Source of the DNA: Allantophomopsis cytisporea
Lineage: Eukaryota; Ascomycota; Leotiomycetes; Phacidiales; Phacidiaceae
DNA: 64,000 bases
NCBI GenBank assembly: GCA_024752435.1
Contig: CP103026.1
Coordinates: 372,001 to 436,000 of the forward strand
Reading direction: 5' to 3'
The notes beneath the pieces were generated by a model that saw only the letters and a list, made by a program, of their open reading frames with translations, was not told the origin of the DNA and searched no databases. Both the position numbers and the translations under genes were made by a program. Every line of letters starts with the position of its first letter. Position 1 is the stretch's first letter. Shown in pieces: positions 45,601-56,220 of the stretch.

Positions 45601-45760
45601 CCTGTCCCTCCTGAGGATCTGTGGATTGTTGAGCGAGTGCAGACGTGTCATCCTTCGTTCTCACAGGAATTGCTGTTGTGGGTGCTGCATCGGTGGCTGG
45701 ATTCGTAACACTGCTGTCTGCCATGAAGTTCGGGGCATCGGTTGCCGGTCTGGACGCCAT
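42644..45760 (-). CDS. PX domain protein with PX-associated and DUF3818 regions (yeast YPR097W/Lec1 family)
   Basis: Six exons, complement(42644..43291, 43340..44183, 44240..44862, 44910..45218, 45288..45517, 45577..45760), give 945 residues. Residues ~62-240 form the PX-associated domain (LKRELISQQVKYEITELNSP, FGAPF, LPILRYIFVHHVREFPFL). The PX domain follows from ~220 (EFIMRVKRKGEMEYFVGRRYGDF, LPPLPRK), with a Ser-rich insertion. DUF3818 extends from ~448 (EQFRRDVIESNGLSRLF, FLAQPFGARSLMQRIFSLTL). The C-terminus has an acidic patch and a coiled segment. Yeast YPR097W binds phosphoinositides and has been linked to lipid and ergosterol distribution. The junction EQ|FRRD uses a GTGGGT donor and is inferred from family continuity. 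Confidence 0.87.
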
Positions 45761-47355
45761 ATTTGCAGTGACAGCGACAGCTGTAATATCCTGTACTGTC
45801 CTGCTGGCCTCTCGTGTTTTATTCCTCGTGGGAGGAGGAATTCGTGGTGTTTTGAGGAGCTTACTAGAGGTGTTGCGTGATGAAGTGCCTAGTACAAATG
45901 CAAGGTCTGAAGTTGGCGGGGTAGGATGTTGTGTTGTAGATAGATGATCGCTCGGGATGTGCGTTCTGAGATCAGGGAAGGCTGATGAATTGTAGTAGGA
46001 AGAGGGAAAAATAGAGGTCTTGAATAATTTACAAGAATAGTGAGGAAAGGAGATGGAGATGGAGATGGAGAACGAGGTAGGAAGACAGGAGGAGAAGGTA
46101 GGACTTTCGAGGATTCAAGATTTGTTGTCACAAGCCTAGCTCTACATGGGCAGCTGCCAAACATCCATACATATATATGTTACTCGCGGTTTACGGCTCA
46201 TGTACGTCGTGATCAAATGATACTAAGTTTGGATACATAGCACATCAGTTTTCCTCTTTGTCGATAGTGGAGGCGGGGTGGATGTGCGACCAGGTAGTAG
46301 AAAAGACCGTACGTACTCTCACTTCACTCGACGACTCTCAGCGGGACCAGGATATACTCCGTGGAGTATGTAACTACGTTTACGACGTAAAAGCCTCCGA
46401 CTCCCACTCCGACTTCCACTCCAACTCCCACTCCCTATGAATAAGCAGTCTGCAGCATATGCGGAGCATATTGTTACTGTGAACGTAAGGTAGCACTTGG
46501 TATTCATCTTATACGCAGTAGTGTCTCTCTATTCAGCGAGGTTGGGGTGTATGACATCCCTGTTATTGTAAAGACGAGTCTCTCTGATCTCCCTCTGCTT
46601 TCAGAGGGGAATTACAAGATGATGACGCTATTGTACAGGGCGGAGTGAGCGTCAGTCATGGCCCGATGTTCCCTTTCGTTTAAGCGTGTCCGCCTGCCGC
46701 GTACCATTCATGACCGTGGAACCAGTGACAGGCAACATGAAAGAAACAAAAAAGTCAAAAGACACAATTGTCACTTGCGAGCCATCATAGCCGTACAGAG
46801 ATTATTGTATTGCGGCTGTTGCACTTGAAAATATGTTCCATCACATCACATACACCTTTCCATGTCTCTTCAATTTGTACTGATTATTCGAGATCATAGA
46901 ACACTCGACAGAGAAGTAAACAGTCATTAGAGCTACGTATCAAACGAACAAACACCCACAAAATATAATTCGAATGGTGTAAGTCTAAATTTCGCTTGTT
47001 GATACTTTAAAAGCACATGTTCCACTTCCCAAGCTCAAGGCCCCTCGCCGAGCCACAGCGCCTCGGAAGCAGTTACTGGGACCTCGCATGTTACTCTTGG
47101 CGCAGCTTACAGCACCATCCCAGGCATCAATGTTAACTCGGGGCTATGGCGCCGACGGATATGAGCGGATATGGACACTAGAATAGATACATACGTTGAG
47201 GCTACACAGCCTTGTGAGCCGATCATCTTGGGAGTCTATGCACAAAATGTACGATTTATAAGGCTACATGCATATATTCCTAGCACCTCGGAAGACGTTG
47301 CCGAGCAGCAGTAGCTTATAAGATATCAGGTTTGGCAATTGTTTGAATAAGCCTA
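45761..47355. other. Intergenic region
   Basis: This 1.6-kb gap lies upstream of the PX gene and downstream of the coiled-coil membrane protein gene. It contains a GGAGAT run near 46046-46068, a CCACTCC-type run at 46398-46438 and the short palindrome at 46354-46369. No coding frame is convincing. Confidence 0.4.
46354..46369. repeat. Short palindrome ATACTCC-GT-GGAGTAT
   Basis: A perfect 7-bp inverted repeat with a 2-bp centre. The half-site TACTCC(G) recurs in other intergenic regions of this window (36840, 56735, 57401, 17003, 17031). Confidence 0.6.
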
Positions 47356-48562
47356 TTACAGTTCATCAAACAGTCTTAACCTGGGGTCCTCACCACCACC
47401 ACCAGACGCTGGTGTCGTACGCGCAGATCTAAGCTCCTCAACAGCCTTCTTCGCCCCCTCAGTGAGCTTAGCAACGTCCTCCTCGACCTTCCCCTCCAAC
47501 CTCTCCAGACTGGGTCCCTCCAAATTATCAAGACTGGGTATCTTGGCGCTCAAGTTGCTGATGTTAGCAGCATGCATGAGATCCGTGCCCGTCTTGCCTC
47601 CTGAGAGATGCGGCAGCATGATGAGCGTAATGAAAACCAGCACCACCAAGCCTGTTCCTAGCCATAGTACGCGTAACCGCGTCTTCGTCTTGTTCTTCCA
47701 TTCCCCCTCATATTTCTCCCAGCCCTCCACGCGCGACCGCACAGCTTCTAGACGATCGCCTAATTCTTTCACCCTTTCTCTCCCGGCTTTGATTCTGCCT
47801 TCTAACTTCTCGATCTTATCATCTTGCTCTTGGAAGCCTTTGAAAGCGTCCATCTGCGTTTCTACTTCGTCGATGACTTCTTGAGTCTCATTATCGAAGT
47901 CCGAGTTGAGCTTCTTTGCTAATCGAGCGAGCTCAGTCATCGAAGCTATCGTACTATGTAGGACGCTGAGTTTCTCGAGAATTGAGTAGTAGGTGTTATC
48001 CAGCCGCCGCGTAGCATCGTTCGAAAGCGTGTTCAGATCCAGCAGCTCATTCCGTAATTCCCTAACCAGGCCGTCAGCAAATATTCATGACCCAACCGTC
48101 ACCAATCACAAAGTAATGTAATGTAACGCAGCTGAACTCTCCGAGAACTCACGTAGCTCTCAAGACCGCCTTCTCCTTCTCCTCCCTAACCTCCTTCTCA
48201 TCAACTCTCTTCTTCGTCAAAATCCCCATCCCCATCCCCCCATTGCCCACCGACTCCCCCCCATTCCCCATCTCAGCCAGAATACTATTGCGCCCACTCC
48301 CATTCCTACTCCCAGCCGGCGTCACGCCCTCACTCCGCGTTTCAGCATAGATATGAGAGTTCGTAAGCGAGAGGTGAGGAACCGGGCTGAAGGGATTAAT
48401 CCTCTCATCCTTCTCACGGCGGTGGAGGTGCGGATGGTGGTGACGGTGTTTCTTCGAGGCGCTGGGTTTCGGCGGGGAGGCTTCGGAGATGGAGCGCGAG
48501 AGCCGGAGCGTTGGGCGGGGAGGCGACGAGGGGATTGCGGTTTTGGGTTCGTTGGAGGCCAT
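47356..48562 (-). CDS. Coiled-coil single-pass membrane protein, uncharacterised
   Basis: Exons complement(47356..48061, 48153..48562) give 371 residues. Residues 1-~135 are low-complexity (Pro/Ser/His/Gly-rich, including HRHHHPHLHRREKDER). Residues ~138-265 form a long predicted coiled coil (LRNELLDLNTLSNDATRRLD, EKLEGRIKAGRERVKELGDRL). One hydrophobic segment at ~268-287 (VLWLGTGLVVLVFITLIML) is followed by a ~85-residue Lys/Glu/Leu-rich tail. The layout (disordered head, coiled coil, single membrane anchor near the C-terminus) resembles organelle tethers or nuclear-envelope proteins, but I do not recognise the family. The exon junction is fixed by GTGAGT..TTAG and reading phase. Confidence 0.8.
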
Positions 48563-48988
48563 TTTGGGGGGTTTGTGGTGTTGGGGTTGTGGTTGGTGAG
48601 GGGGAGAGGGGGAGGAGAGCTACATCATGTGTGATTGTTGGTGTTGGTATTGGACCGAGGAGTTGGTGATATGTACCATGCACGAGGCTGTGAGATTAAG
48701 CGATCGCCAGAGTCAGTGGTGGCAGCATTATCTTTCGCTGCTCACGAAAATTTATTTGTACAATTTCAAGTCTGCAAAAAATTTGAAGGTAGGAAGTTCT
48801 GTGCGTACTCGCCAAATTCACATTATTGATTGAAACGCAGATGAGAGTCTGGTGTAGAATGATGGGTATATGAATTTCCCTCTTAAATCGCTACCTTTTG
48901 TCAGCTCGAAATAATGATCCACCGATTGAAACGCCCATAATAATCCCACAGAAACGCCAGTGATGCCATGATAGGTGCGACTCAACGT
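48563..48988. other. Short intergenic region
   Basis: This 426-bp gap lies between the start of the coiled-coil gene and the stop of CGR1. It is GGGGAG-rich next to the coiled-coil gene and otherwise unremarkable. Confidence 0.35.
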
Positions 48989-49490
48989 CTACGACTTGAT
49001 CATCTTGTTTCTCTTCTCCTTTCTCTTCAGTCTCTCCACACGCTTCTTGTGCATCGTCTCGGCCAACTTCTCAAATCGTGCCTTCTCTTCCTTTGCCGCT
49101 CTCTTCTCCTTGATGGCTTGCGTATGCGCCTATCACAGTAGAATGTCAGTTACTGAACTCACCATAACATGTCATACGACTTGGAAGTTTTGGACATGAA
49201 ATTTGCGCATACCTTTCTTGCGGTCTCCTTCTCTTCCTTCATCTCTCTCTCCTTCGCCTTCACGGCAGCCATGGCCTTTCTCTCGGCGTCGCGCTTCTCG
49301 TAAGTCTGGTTACCGGCCTTTGGACGGAACGCAGCCTTTGGCGCATGCCATTGCTTGCCTGATCATAGATCGTCAGTAAGTTTGCCATCATGAAGATCAA
49401 TGCGAAATTACCATTCTTGCGCATTCCCTGGGGAGCACCGGCATCCCCCAGAGGAGTCACCACCTTTGGAGAAACGTTTTCAATGGACAT
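48989..49490 (-). CDS. CGR1: rRNA-processing protein Cgr1
   Basis: Three exons, complement(48989..49129, 49213..49358, 49412..49490), give 121 residues. After a short leader (MRKN|GKQWHAPK junction) the protein is an almost continuous charged helix: AFRPKAGNQTYEKRDAERK, KAKEREMKEEKETARKAHT, RAAKEERARFEKLAETMHKK and RVERLKRKEKRNKMIKS. This is the Cgr1 family pattern and usual length. Cgr1 is a nucleolar factor for 60S ribosomal subunit maturation; in Aspergillus fumigatus it is needed for growth at high temperature. Introns have GTAATT and GTATGC donors. Confidence 0.93.
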
Positions 49491-50632
49491 CTTGAAAGGA
49501 CGAAAATGTAGTTGGCGTGATAAATGATGTGAGGGTAAGGTAGAAGTTGATGTTGATGTCGGTATCAGTGTTGGTGTTGGTCTGGTCGTGGTCTAGGCTG
49601 TGCAATAATCTTCTGACCCTTCTTCTCTTCCTCTTCTGCACGGGAATTTGAGAATTCCCACAATCAATCACAAGCTTAGCTTATCGCATCGAAATTTCCA
49701 TATCCGCAAAATAATTAATCCGACATCCTGGGGCTCTCGGACGAGGTAGCATAATTAATCCGACCCATCGCTCTCTCGGTCACTTCCGGTTTTTCTCATT
49801 GCTCTTGTGTGCCTTTTTTGAGCTATTCGGTCTCGTACCTGTGTACCTTGTCTGTGACATGATATGAGGCTTACCATCCAAATCCACTCTTCTCTCCCTA
49901 AAACATTTTCTATTACACAATTACCTCTTTTCCCTGCATGATTTCAGGTGACTTCATACGAGTCCTCCTCAATGTTTTTCAAAGCTATGAGACATGTTTC
50001 TTAGCTAATACATGTTGCTAAGTGAAATACAACAAGATAATTTGACCTGACTAATTTCTCAACGTGTTCTTTTCTAGTTATCATTTAAAGAGGCTAGACT
50101 TGGTATTTGACTTGTAAGCATTGGCGGCGTTGGGCAAAATGAGAAAATAGTTGTGACATTTAGACAGTTGAACTTGATACTTAGCTTACTTAACATAAGG
50201 TATTCTCTGTATTTACTGAATATATACTTTTATTACTATATGCCTTGTCTGTCTGCACGTACTCTTTTCTACTGTCCAAAGTTCACAATATCTTGTTGAG
50301 CTCAATTCCTGATGGTTGATTTAAGCATAGCTCCACGTTCTCACCTTCATCCTAATCCTTTATTCCTCAGTACTATACAGAAGACGACGGCTCCAGCATG
50401 AACACAACGTACCCCCCCATCCATGTTTACAGCATCTGATTCTTCATTCTCTTCGGCTCAGACCGCATATTTCTTATCACTCGGATGTTCTCGGCTCGCG
50501 GAATATGGAGCCAAATCCCATGCAGCGAACTTGGTGAATTGATGACATTTATAGAGTAAAAAGTACATAGCGAAAGCAATAATAATAACTAACCCATCAA
50601 TTTCAATCAAACACCACTTATCCCGTATCACT
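49491..50632. other. AT-rich intergenic region
   Basis: This 1.14-kb region lies between CGR1 (5' side) and the 3' end of the TspO gene. It is AT-rich and I saw no coding frame, RNA or repeat. Confidence 0.4.
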
Positions 50633-51371
50633 TTACTCAGCCTTCTCGTCCACATACTTAGTATCCTTTCCCTTAGTACTTGTTGGAACCTCCTTATCAG
50701 CAATGTTCCAATCATTCAAGTATCCAACGCCGGCACTCAGGTAAGTAGCAAATCCCAACCAGCCGAGATATGGAGCCAAAGCCCAGGTGGCACCGGCATC
50801 AACACCACTCCAAACATAGGCCAAGTACCCAGTAACACCGCTCAGAGCTACAATATCCACAGTAGCTTCAATTGGTCTCTTTGCCCAGAAGAACAGTGGC
50901 ATCCAGATGAGGTTGAGGCCAAGTTGAATGGTGTACAGTGTGGCACCGTGCTTGAAGGCTTTGATTTGGTCTGGAGAAGAGGCAGGTGACAAGGAGGAGA
51001 AGGCACGGTAGGCGGAGTAACCCATTAGCCCATAGAGGAGCGTCCAGGCTGGTCCGAATACTTGTGGTGGTGGGCGGTATGGTGGCTGTTTGAGGGCCAT
51101 GTAGGTTTTTTGAGTGGATTTGGCTGTTAGAACTAGTCAGTAAAGAAAAAACATTAATTGACAGCGCACAAAAAGGGTACGAAGGGGACGGGGCATGCGG
51201 TGGTAACTGGATTTTTTTTTTTTTTTTTGAAGAAGAAGTGAGAATTGGATGTTACTCACGCGATACAGCGAAGCCGACGGCTGTTCCCAATGCGATTGGA
51301 AGGCCGATCGAGGCGATTGGACTCGCGAAGATGGACGCGGGGAGCGTCAGATGGGGGTAATAGGTCGTCAT
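50633..51371 (-). CDS. TspO/MBR (peripheral benzodiazepine receptor-like) membrane protein
   Basis: Exons complement(50633..51123, 51260..51371) give 200 residues. The family core is clear: KTYMALKQPPYRPPPQVFGPAWTLLYGLMGYSAYR, then LYTIQLGLNLIWMPLFF, and a fourth-fifth helix pair ending in YLSAGVGYLNDWN. Five membrane helices are expected. The first exon supplies helix 1 (IASIGLPIALGTAVGFAVS). TspO proteins bind porphyrins and sterols in mitochondrial or ER membranes. The 136-nt intron contains the complement of an 18-T run (51213-51230), longer than is usual here. The C-terminal tail is Lys/Glu-rich. Confidence 0.92.
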
Positions 51372-53312
51372 TGTTGCGGTTCTAGTGAGCGTCAGATGGA
51401 GTGTGAGAAACAAACGATCTTTATAGGAGAATCGAGAGGGGCAAGATCAAGAGCATAGAATTAACATATGATCATAGATAATGTCATTGGAATTGACTGC
51501 ATGGGATGAAACTTGGTATGTCATGTATCCAACCCTGCTGTCACCGAAATCACATGTGTGTGACGTCGACAGAGACGACAGGGTCAGGTTCGTGAGATAT
51601 CATCAAAGCCCTATCATCCGGCATGAATAGCTTCAATATGATAAGAAGAAGAGGAATAATGTCCTATGTTCAAAGGAATATAACTGAGTGACTGGTAATT
51701 TCGATTTACATACCTTTGATGATCCTCCTGCAAATGAGCTGACCAGAGATCGATGAAGAAAGTAGAAGAAGACGGAAGTCGTGCGATGAAGGCTGGCTTT
51801 ATGGATACATTCTCTCCCTCTCCCCTCCCTCCCCCACTGAGAGCTATGCGAGCGTGCCTGGTGCTAGGTCGTCATCGCTGCTTATTTCTGGTTCTTCTGA
51901 CTCGCTAATTTAGCTGGGTGGGATGGAAATAGTAAGACCACTTGTGAGCTATTTACCATGGCTTCGGTTACATGTCCGAAGTTGGATACCAATCAGGTGA
52001 CTTTGAATGTGCTAATCAGTTCTCCGGCTGTTACTTCGAAGGGCACAAGAGTAAGGTAAGGAACAAGAGAGATATCTCAGGGTTTTAGATGTTCATGAGA
52101 GACCTTGGAGTGTTCTCTGGGTTCTTCTCTATATCGTGTTCAAAAGTCAGTCAACTGGACTGTTTACCCATACAACAGGGACTTAGATACTGTATTTTAC
52201 CTACCCATCTCACCCCGTTTGAAGTAATAAGTGATGATTAATTCGAGCTATTCTCACTTTTCGCAGCTTCAAGTGAAAAGTAAGATGCGATAGTTAAAAA
52301 TCAAGTAGAACAAACGACAAAGACGGTGCATATTCCTAGTACTCAACGTCCGGACTTCGGCTCAAGTGACGGCAATGACCACGAGAATCACAAGTACTAC
52401 TATAACAACAAAGCAGTCCAACATATCTTGCCTATGTACACAGGTACATAGGTAGTTACTTGGTAGGTATCACGGTCCTTTACCACACATACACGTGATC
52501 ATCTACTCTCATTCCACTGCCATCCTCATATCTCAGGCCTCCCTACCCCAGGTCGGCATCTTCCCTTCCGATACAAACCACAACACCCACAACAGCTAAT
52601 CGCCGCTTTACCACAATGGAGACTAGCACGAGACTTAAGCCAGGTCAGCTCCACGCTCACAAGCACGGTCACGGCCAGCAGCAGAAGTCATCCTTCGCAC
52701 CTGAATCACAGCATCGTCGTCGCTCTCCAGTCGACAAACCCATTCATTACGACGGGCACTTGCACTCATCAACCTCTTGTTCGTCCATCCAATTTTCTTC
52801 AACTCTTTACTGCTCTCTTCTTCTTACCCAAAAGGCACTTGTTGTAAAGCCTCATTTCCCCACAAAGCACATCAAATGATGGTCTAATTCATACCTATCT
52901 ACCCAATACATACATACCCGTTCTGCCCTTAAATCACATAGCTTGCGCTCATCACTTCAGTTCGCTATTCTAAAGCGCTCAAATCGACCCATTTCTCCTC
53001 TGCCCTCTTTTCACTCCTCTTCTTCTCATTCAGTGCAATCATCACGTCAAACCTTCTTTCTTCATTACTACTTCAATTGAAAACACCTCTGACAAGCAAT
53101 GATGCCGACAAACAGCTCCTCAATCGTTGTTGTCTCAACCACAACAAGACAATCGTCGGGTATCACTTGACAAACAACAAACGCGACAATCCAGTCCAGA
53201 CAAAGCTCAACACTATAACCACAAGTGCTTGCACCCTTCCGCCGGCGGTTTTGCAACGCGACTTGGAGACGTCCTTGCCCATCAGCCGTGGCCCAGAGGT
53301 CAAATTCCAGAT
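51372..53312. other. Divergent intergenic region TspO-ARS2 with long leader
   Basis: This 1.94-kb gap lies between divergent genes. The last ~700 bp before ARS2 are CT/CA-rich, as expected of a long 5' UTR. An ATG-initiated 87-codon frame at 52616-52879 (His/Gln-rich start) could be an upstream ORF, but has no recognisable homologue. A TAGGTA-type motif cluster lies near 52438-52470. Confidence 0.4.
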
Positions 53313-56220
53313 ATGGACTCGTACGCTGGTTTCAGAGAGCCTCTTACGGCACGATCTCCACCGGAGAGACATGGATGGAGTACTCGTGACGATAGAAGAT
53401 CAACTGAACGTCAAGATACCTTCTACCGTGGTAGATCACCTGGTAGGTCGCTTCCATTGAGTCGGCGGTTCGGTTTTGTTCGCCAGCCTCGGCATTTATC
53501 TGATGTTCATTCCTCACCCAACAATTGCGCGACCAATCATACGTCACGGATTCATCATCTCTCTACAAAGCAGTATTCTTACTTTTCTTTCTCTAGGTCA
53601 CGATCGACAACGTCGCCGAAGCAACCGATCCCGCTCGCCCATCGATCGATACGAACCAACGTCCAGGAACGCTCGAGATGACTATGGTGGCCCTCGCGAT
53701 CGCGATGATCGTCGACGAATGTCTCCACCACCTGCTAACATAGATCGATATATTCCTGGTCAAGATGCTGGTAGTGGTGCGCCTCCACCCCTCACGAATC
53801 CTCTTACCGATCCTTTCAAGTTGCCTTTCCAAGTCGGCTTTTCGTATTTCAGTGAATGGTGGCGCACAAATGAGAAGATCAAGGATGAGCGTGAACGCAC
53901 AAAGACTGGTCGTAGACGCGAACCAGAGAGACTACGCGGACAACGTGAATCGCAAGAGGAGCGTGATCGTGAGAAGGCTGTGATTCAGGTCGCCTATGAT
54001 TCATATAAAGAGGAGCTACAGGCAAAGATGGCACGCATGTTTGTCCAAGAACATAAGGCAGAACAGTGGTTTAGGGAAAGATACGTGGCAGAAGTCAGAG
54101 ATCCTCTTCGAAGACAACTCAACGATTTTCGTCGCGGAAACTATAGTCAATGGGAACTAGACCTTGAGTCTGGTACCTTTGATGGATTTTCCTTAGAGGG
54201 TATTCCAAAGAGCGAGAGCAACGGGCAGGGTGGTATCATAGAAAAGGAGGAGGGCGAAACTACGGCTGCAAATGAGGTCCTTGGCGTTGGGGATTTGGTG
54301 CCCATCAAAGGTAGCGATATCCGAGATGAGAACGCCTTCCAGCCTACCCTTCTGATCAAGACTATTGCACCACATGTTAGTCGAGAAAAGCTCGAGGAGT
54401 TCTGCAAAGAGCATCTCGGTGAAGATGAAGGAGGTTTCAAGTGCCTAAGCTTGAGTGACCCCAACCCAAGTAAGCGTTATCACCGCATTGGCTGGGTAAT
54501 GCTGCACCCGGCTGCAGAGGTTGCACCAGTCGTCGATCGTATTGAGCTCAAGGATGAGGATGGTGAGCCTATCCTTGGACCTCCGGTTGTACAATCTACT
54601 GCTGAGAAGGCTCTGGAAGCTGTCAATGGAAAGCAAGTCAAGGATGAAGAGCGAGGTGATTTCACGTGCCATGTCGGGGTTCATGTACCTCCAAGCGCAC
54701 CAAGAAAGAAGGCACTTTGGGACCTCTTCTCTGCTCCTGAGCGTGTGGAAAAGGACCTTGAACTTGCCTCTCGACTCATCAACAAATATGAGGAGGACTT
54801 CGGCTCGGACTTCAACGCAGTACTCAAAATCGAAGAGAAGGTCGAAGAGTTGAAAGAACAAGGTCGCCTCCAGCCAGCAATTCCTGTTACCAAGAAAGTT
54901 AAAAGAGAATCACTGGATCCAATGGCTCTTGATGTCGCGGCTGAGGAAGGCGAGGAGGCTGAGATTGACGAAGGAGAGGAGGAGGAAGGTGCCGTCGATG
55001 AAGATGAGCAAGACGACGAGGATCTTTTAGTCAAGAAGAAGCAGTTGGATCTGATGGTTGAATACCTTCGTCGTGTTTTCAACTTCTGCTTCTTCTGCGT
55101 GTTCGAGGCTGACTCTATTCATGAGCTCACACGCAAGTGTCCAGGAGGTCATTTACGTCGTCCTCGCGGTACTCTTAGCAGTGCAAGCAAAGCGGCTGCC
55201 CGAGCTACAGCACTCGGCGAACCTTTACCTGGGAAGAGACGCGAGAGTGACGATATGGATATTGGTTCGCCCGAAACTGAGCGAAAATTCTCACGCAACA
55301 GCCAAGCCTCCAAGGCTGATCAGCAACTGCAACGCGCGTTCAATTGGGTAAAGACATTTGAAGAGAAGATCCTTCAGATTGTTGAGCCAGAGAATGTTGA
55401 TGTTCGCAAGCTTGGTGGAAAACCTATTGAGGAGGCCCTTGAAGCTGATCTTCAGAAATACGTTAAGCAAGAAGATGAGCACAAATTTAGATGCCGTGTC
55501 CCCGAATGTCAAAAGCTGTTCAAGGAGGAGCATTTCTGGAAGAAGCATGTGGAGAAACGCCACCCTGAATGGCTGGAGAGCTTGAAACAAGATGTAAGGA
55601 TCCTGTGCCACCTCAACAAACTTTCAAATTACTGACAATATCCGTCATAGCTCGAGCTGGTCAACACCTACGTTCTTGATCCCGCTCATATTGCTCCCTC
55701 CCGCTCGGATGCCAACAGCAACGGCCACTTCCCTCCCGCCAACGGCCATATGCCAGCAGGCACACCCCGTGGCTTCAATCTTAGCAACTTCGGCTTGACT
55801 GGAATGCCACCAATGCCTGGTTTTGGTACGGGCTTTCCCGCCTTCTTCGCTGGTCACGCAGTCCAGGCACCAGTCGGCTGGTCCTCTACATCTGATGACC
55901 GCGGTGCTGGCCCTATCCGCCGTGGTGGTGGAAGATTCTCTGGTACCTCGCAACGCCCAGGCCCCTATGACAGACGTCAACCACGAGAGCAGCGTTGGGG
56001 CGAGAATAGGGACTCTGGTCGTCTGAGCCCACCTAATGCAAGCTCAAGACCCAGCAATACCCCCAGACCCAGCAATAATGCTGGCGGTGGAAAATGGGGC
56101 GATGGAGCCTCCGGTGGTGCTGCTGTTGGTCCTCGCGAGGCCGTGCAGGGTCGTAGCTTGAAATCATATGAGGACCTCGATGCCGTTGGTGGGGCAGGAA
56201 ATGGCGAATTGAACTACTGA
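53313..56220 (+). CDS. ARS2: ARS2/SERRATE-like RNA-processing zinc-finger protein
   Basis: Exons 53313..53442, 53597..55593 and 55651..56220 encode 898 residues. The N-terminus is Arg/Ser/Asp-rich (RSRSPIDRYEP, RDRDDRRRMSPPP). The conserved core begins with FKLPFQVGFSYFSEWWRTNEK, continues through the YDSYKEELQAKMARMFVQEHK helix and an RRM-like region (TLLIKTIAPHVSREKLEEFC), and reaches YLRRVFNFCFFCVFEADS. A single C2H2 finger lies at ~675-700 (CRVPECQKLFKEEHFWKKHVEKRH). The tail is Gly/Pro/Asn-rich. ARS2 joins the nuclear cap-binding complex to RNA processing, decay and silencing machinery. Splice sites GTAGGT..CTAG and GTAAGG..CATAG keep phase. Confidence 0.9.

Noticed and set aside
52616..52879. 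Separate 87-residue protein gene upstream of ARS2
   Set aside because: Low-complexity start, no homology and position in the probable leader; at most an upstream ORF.
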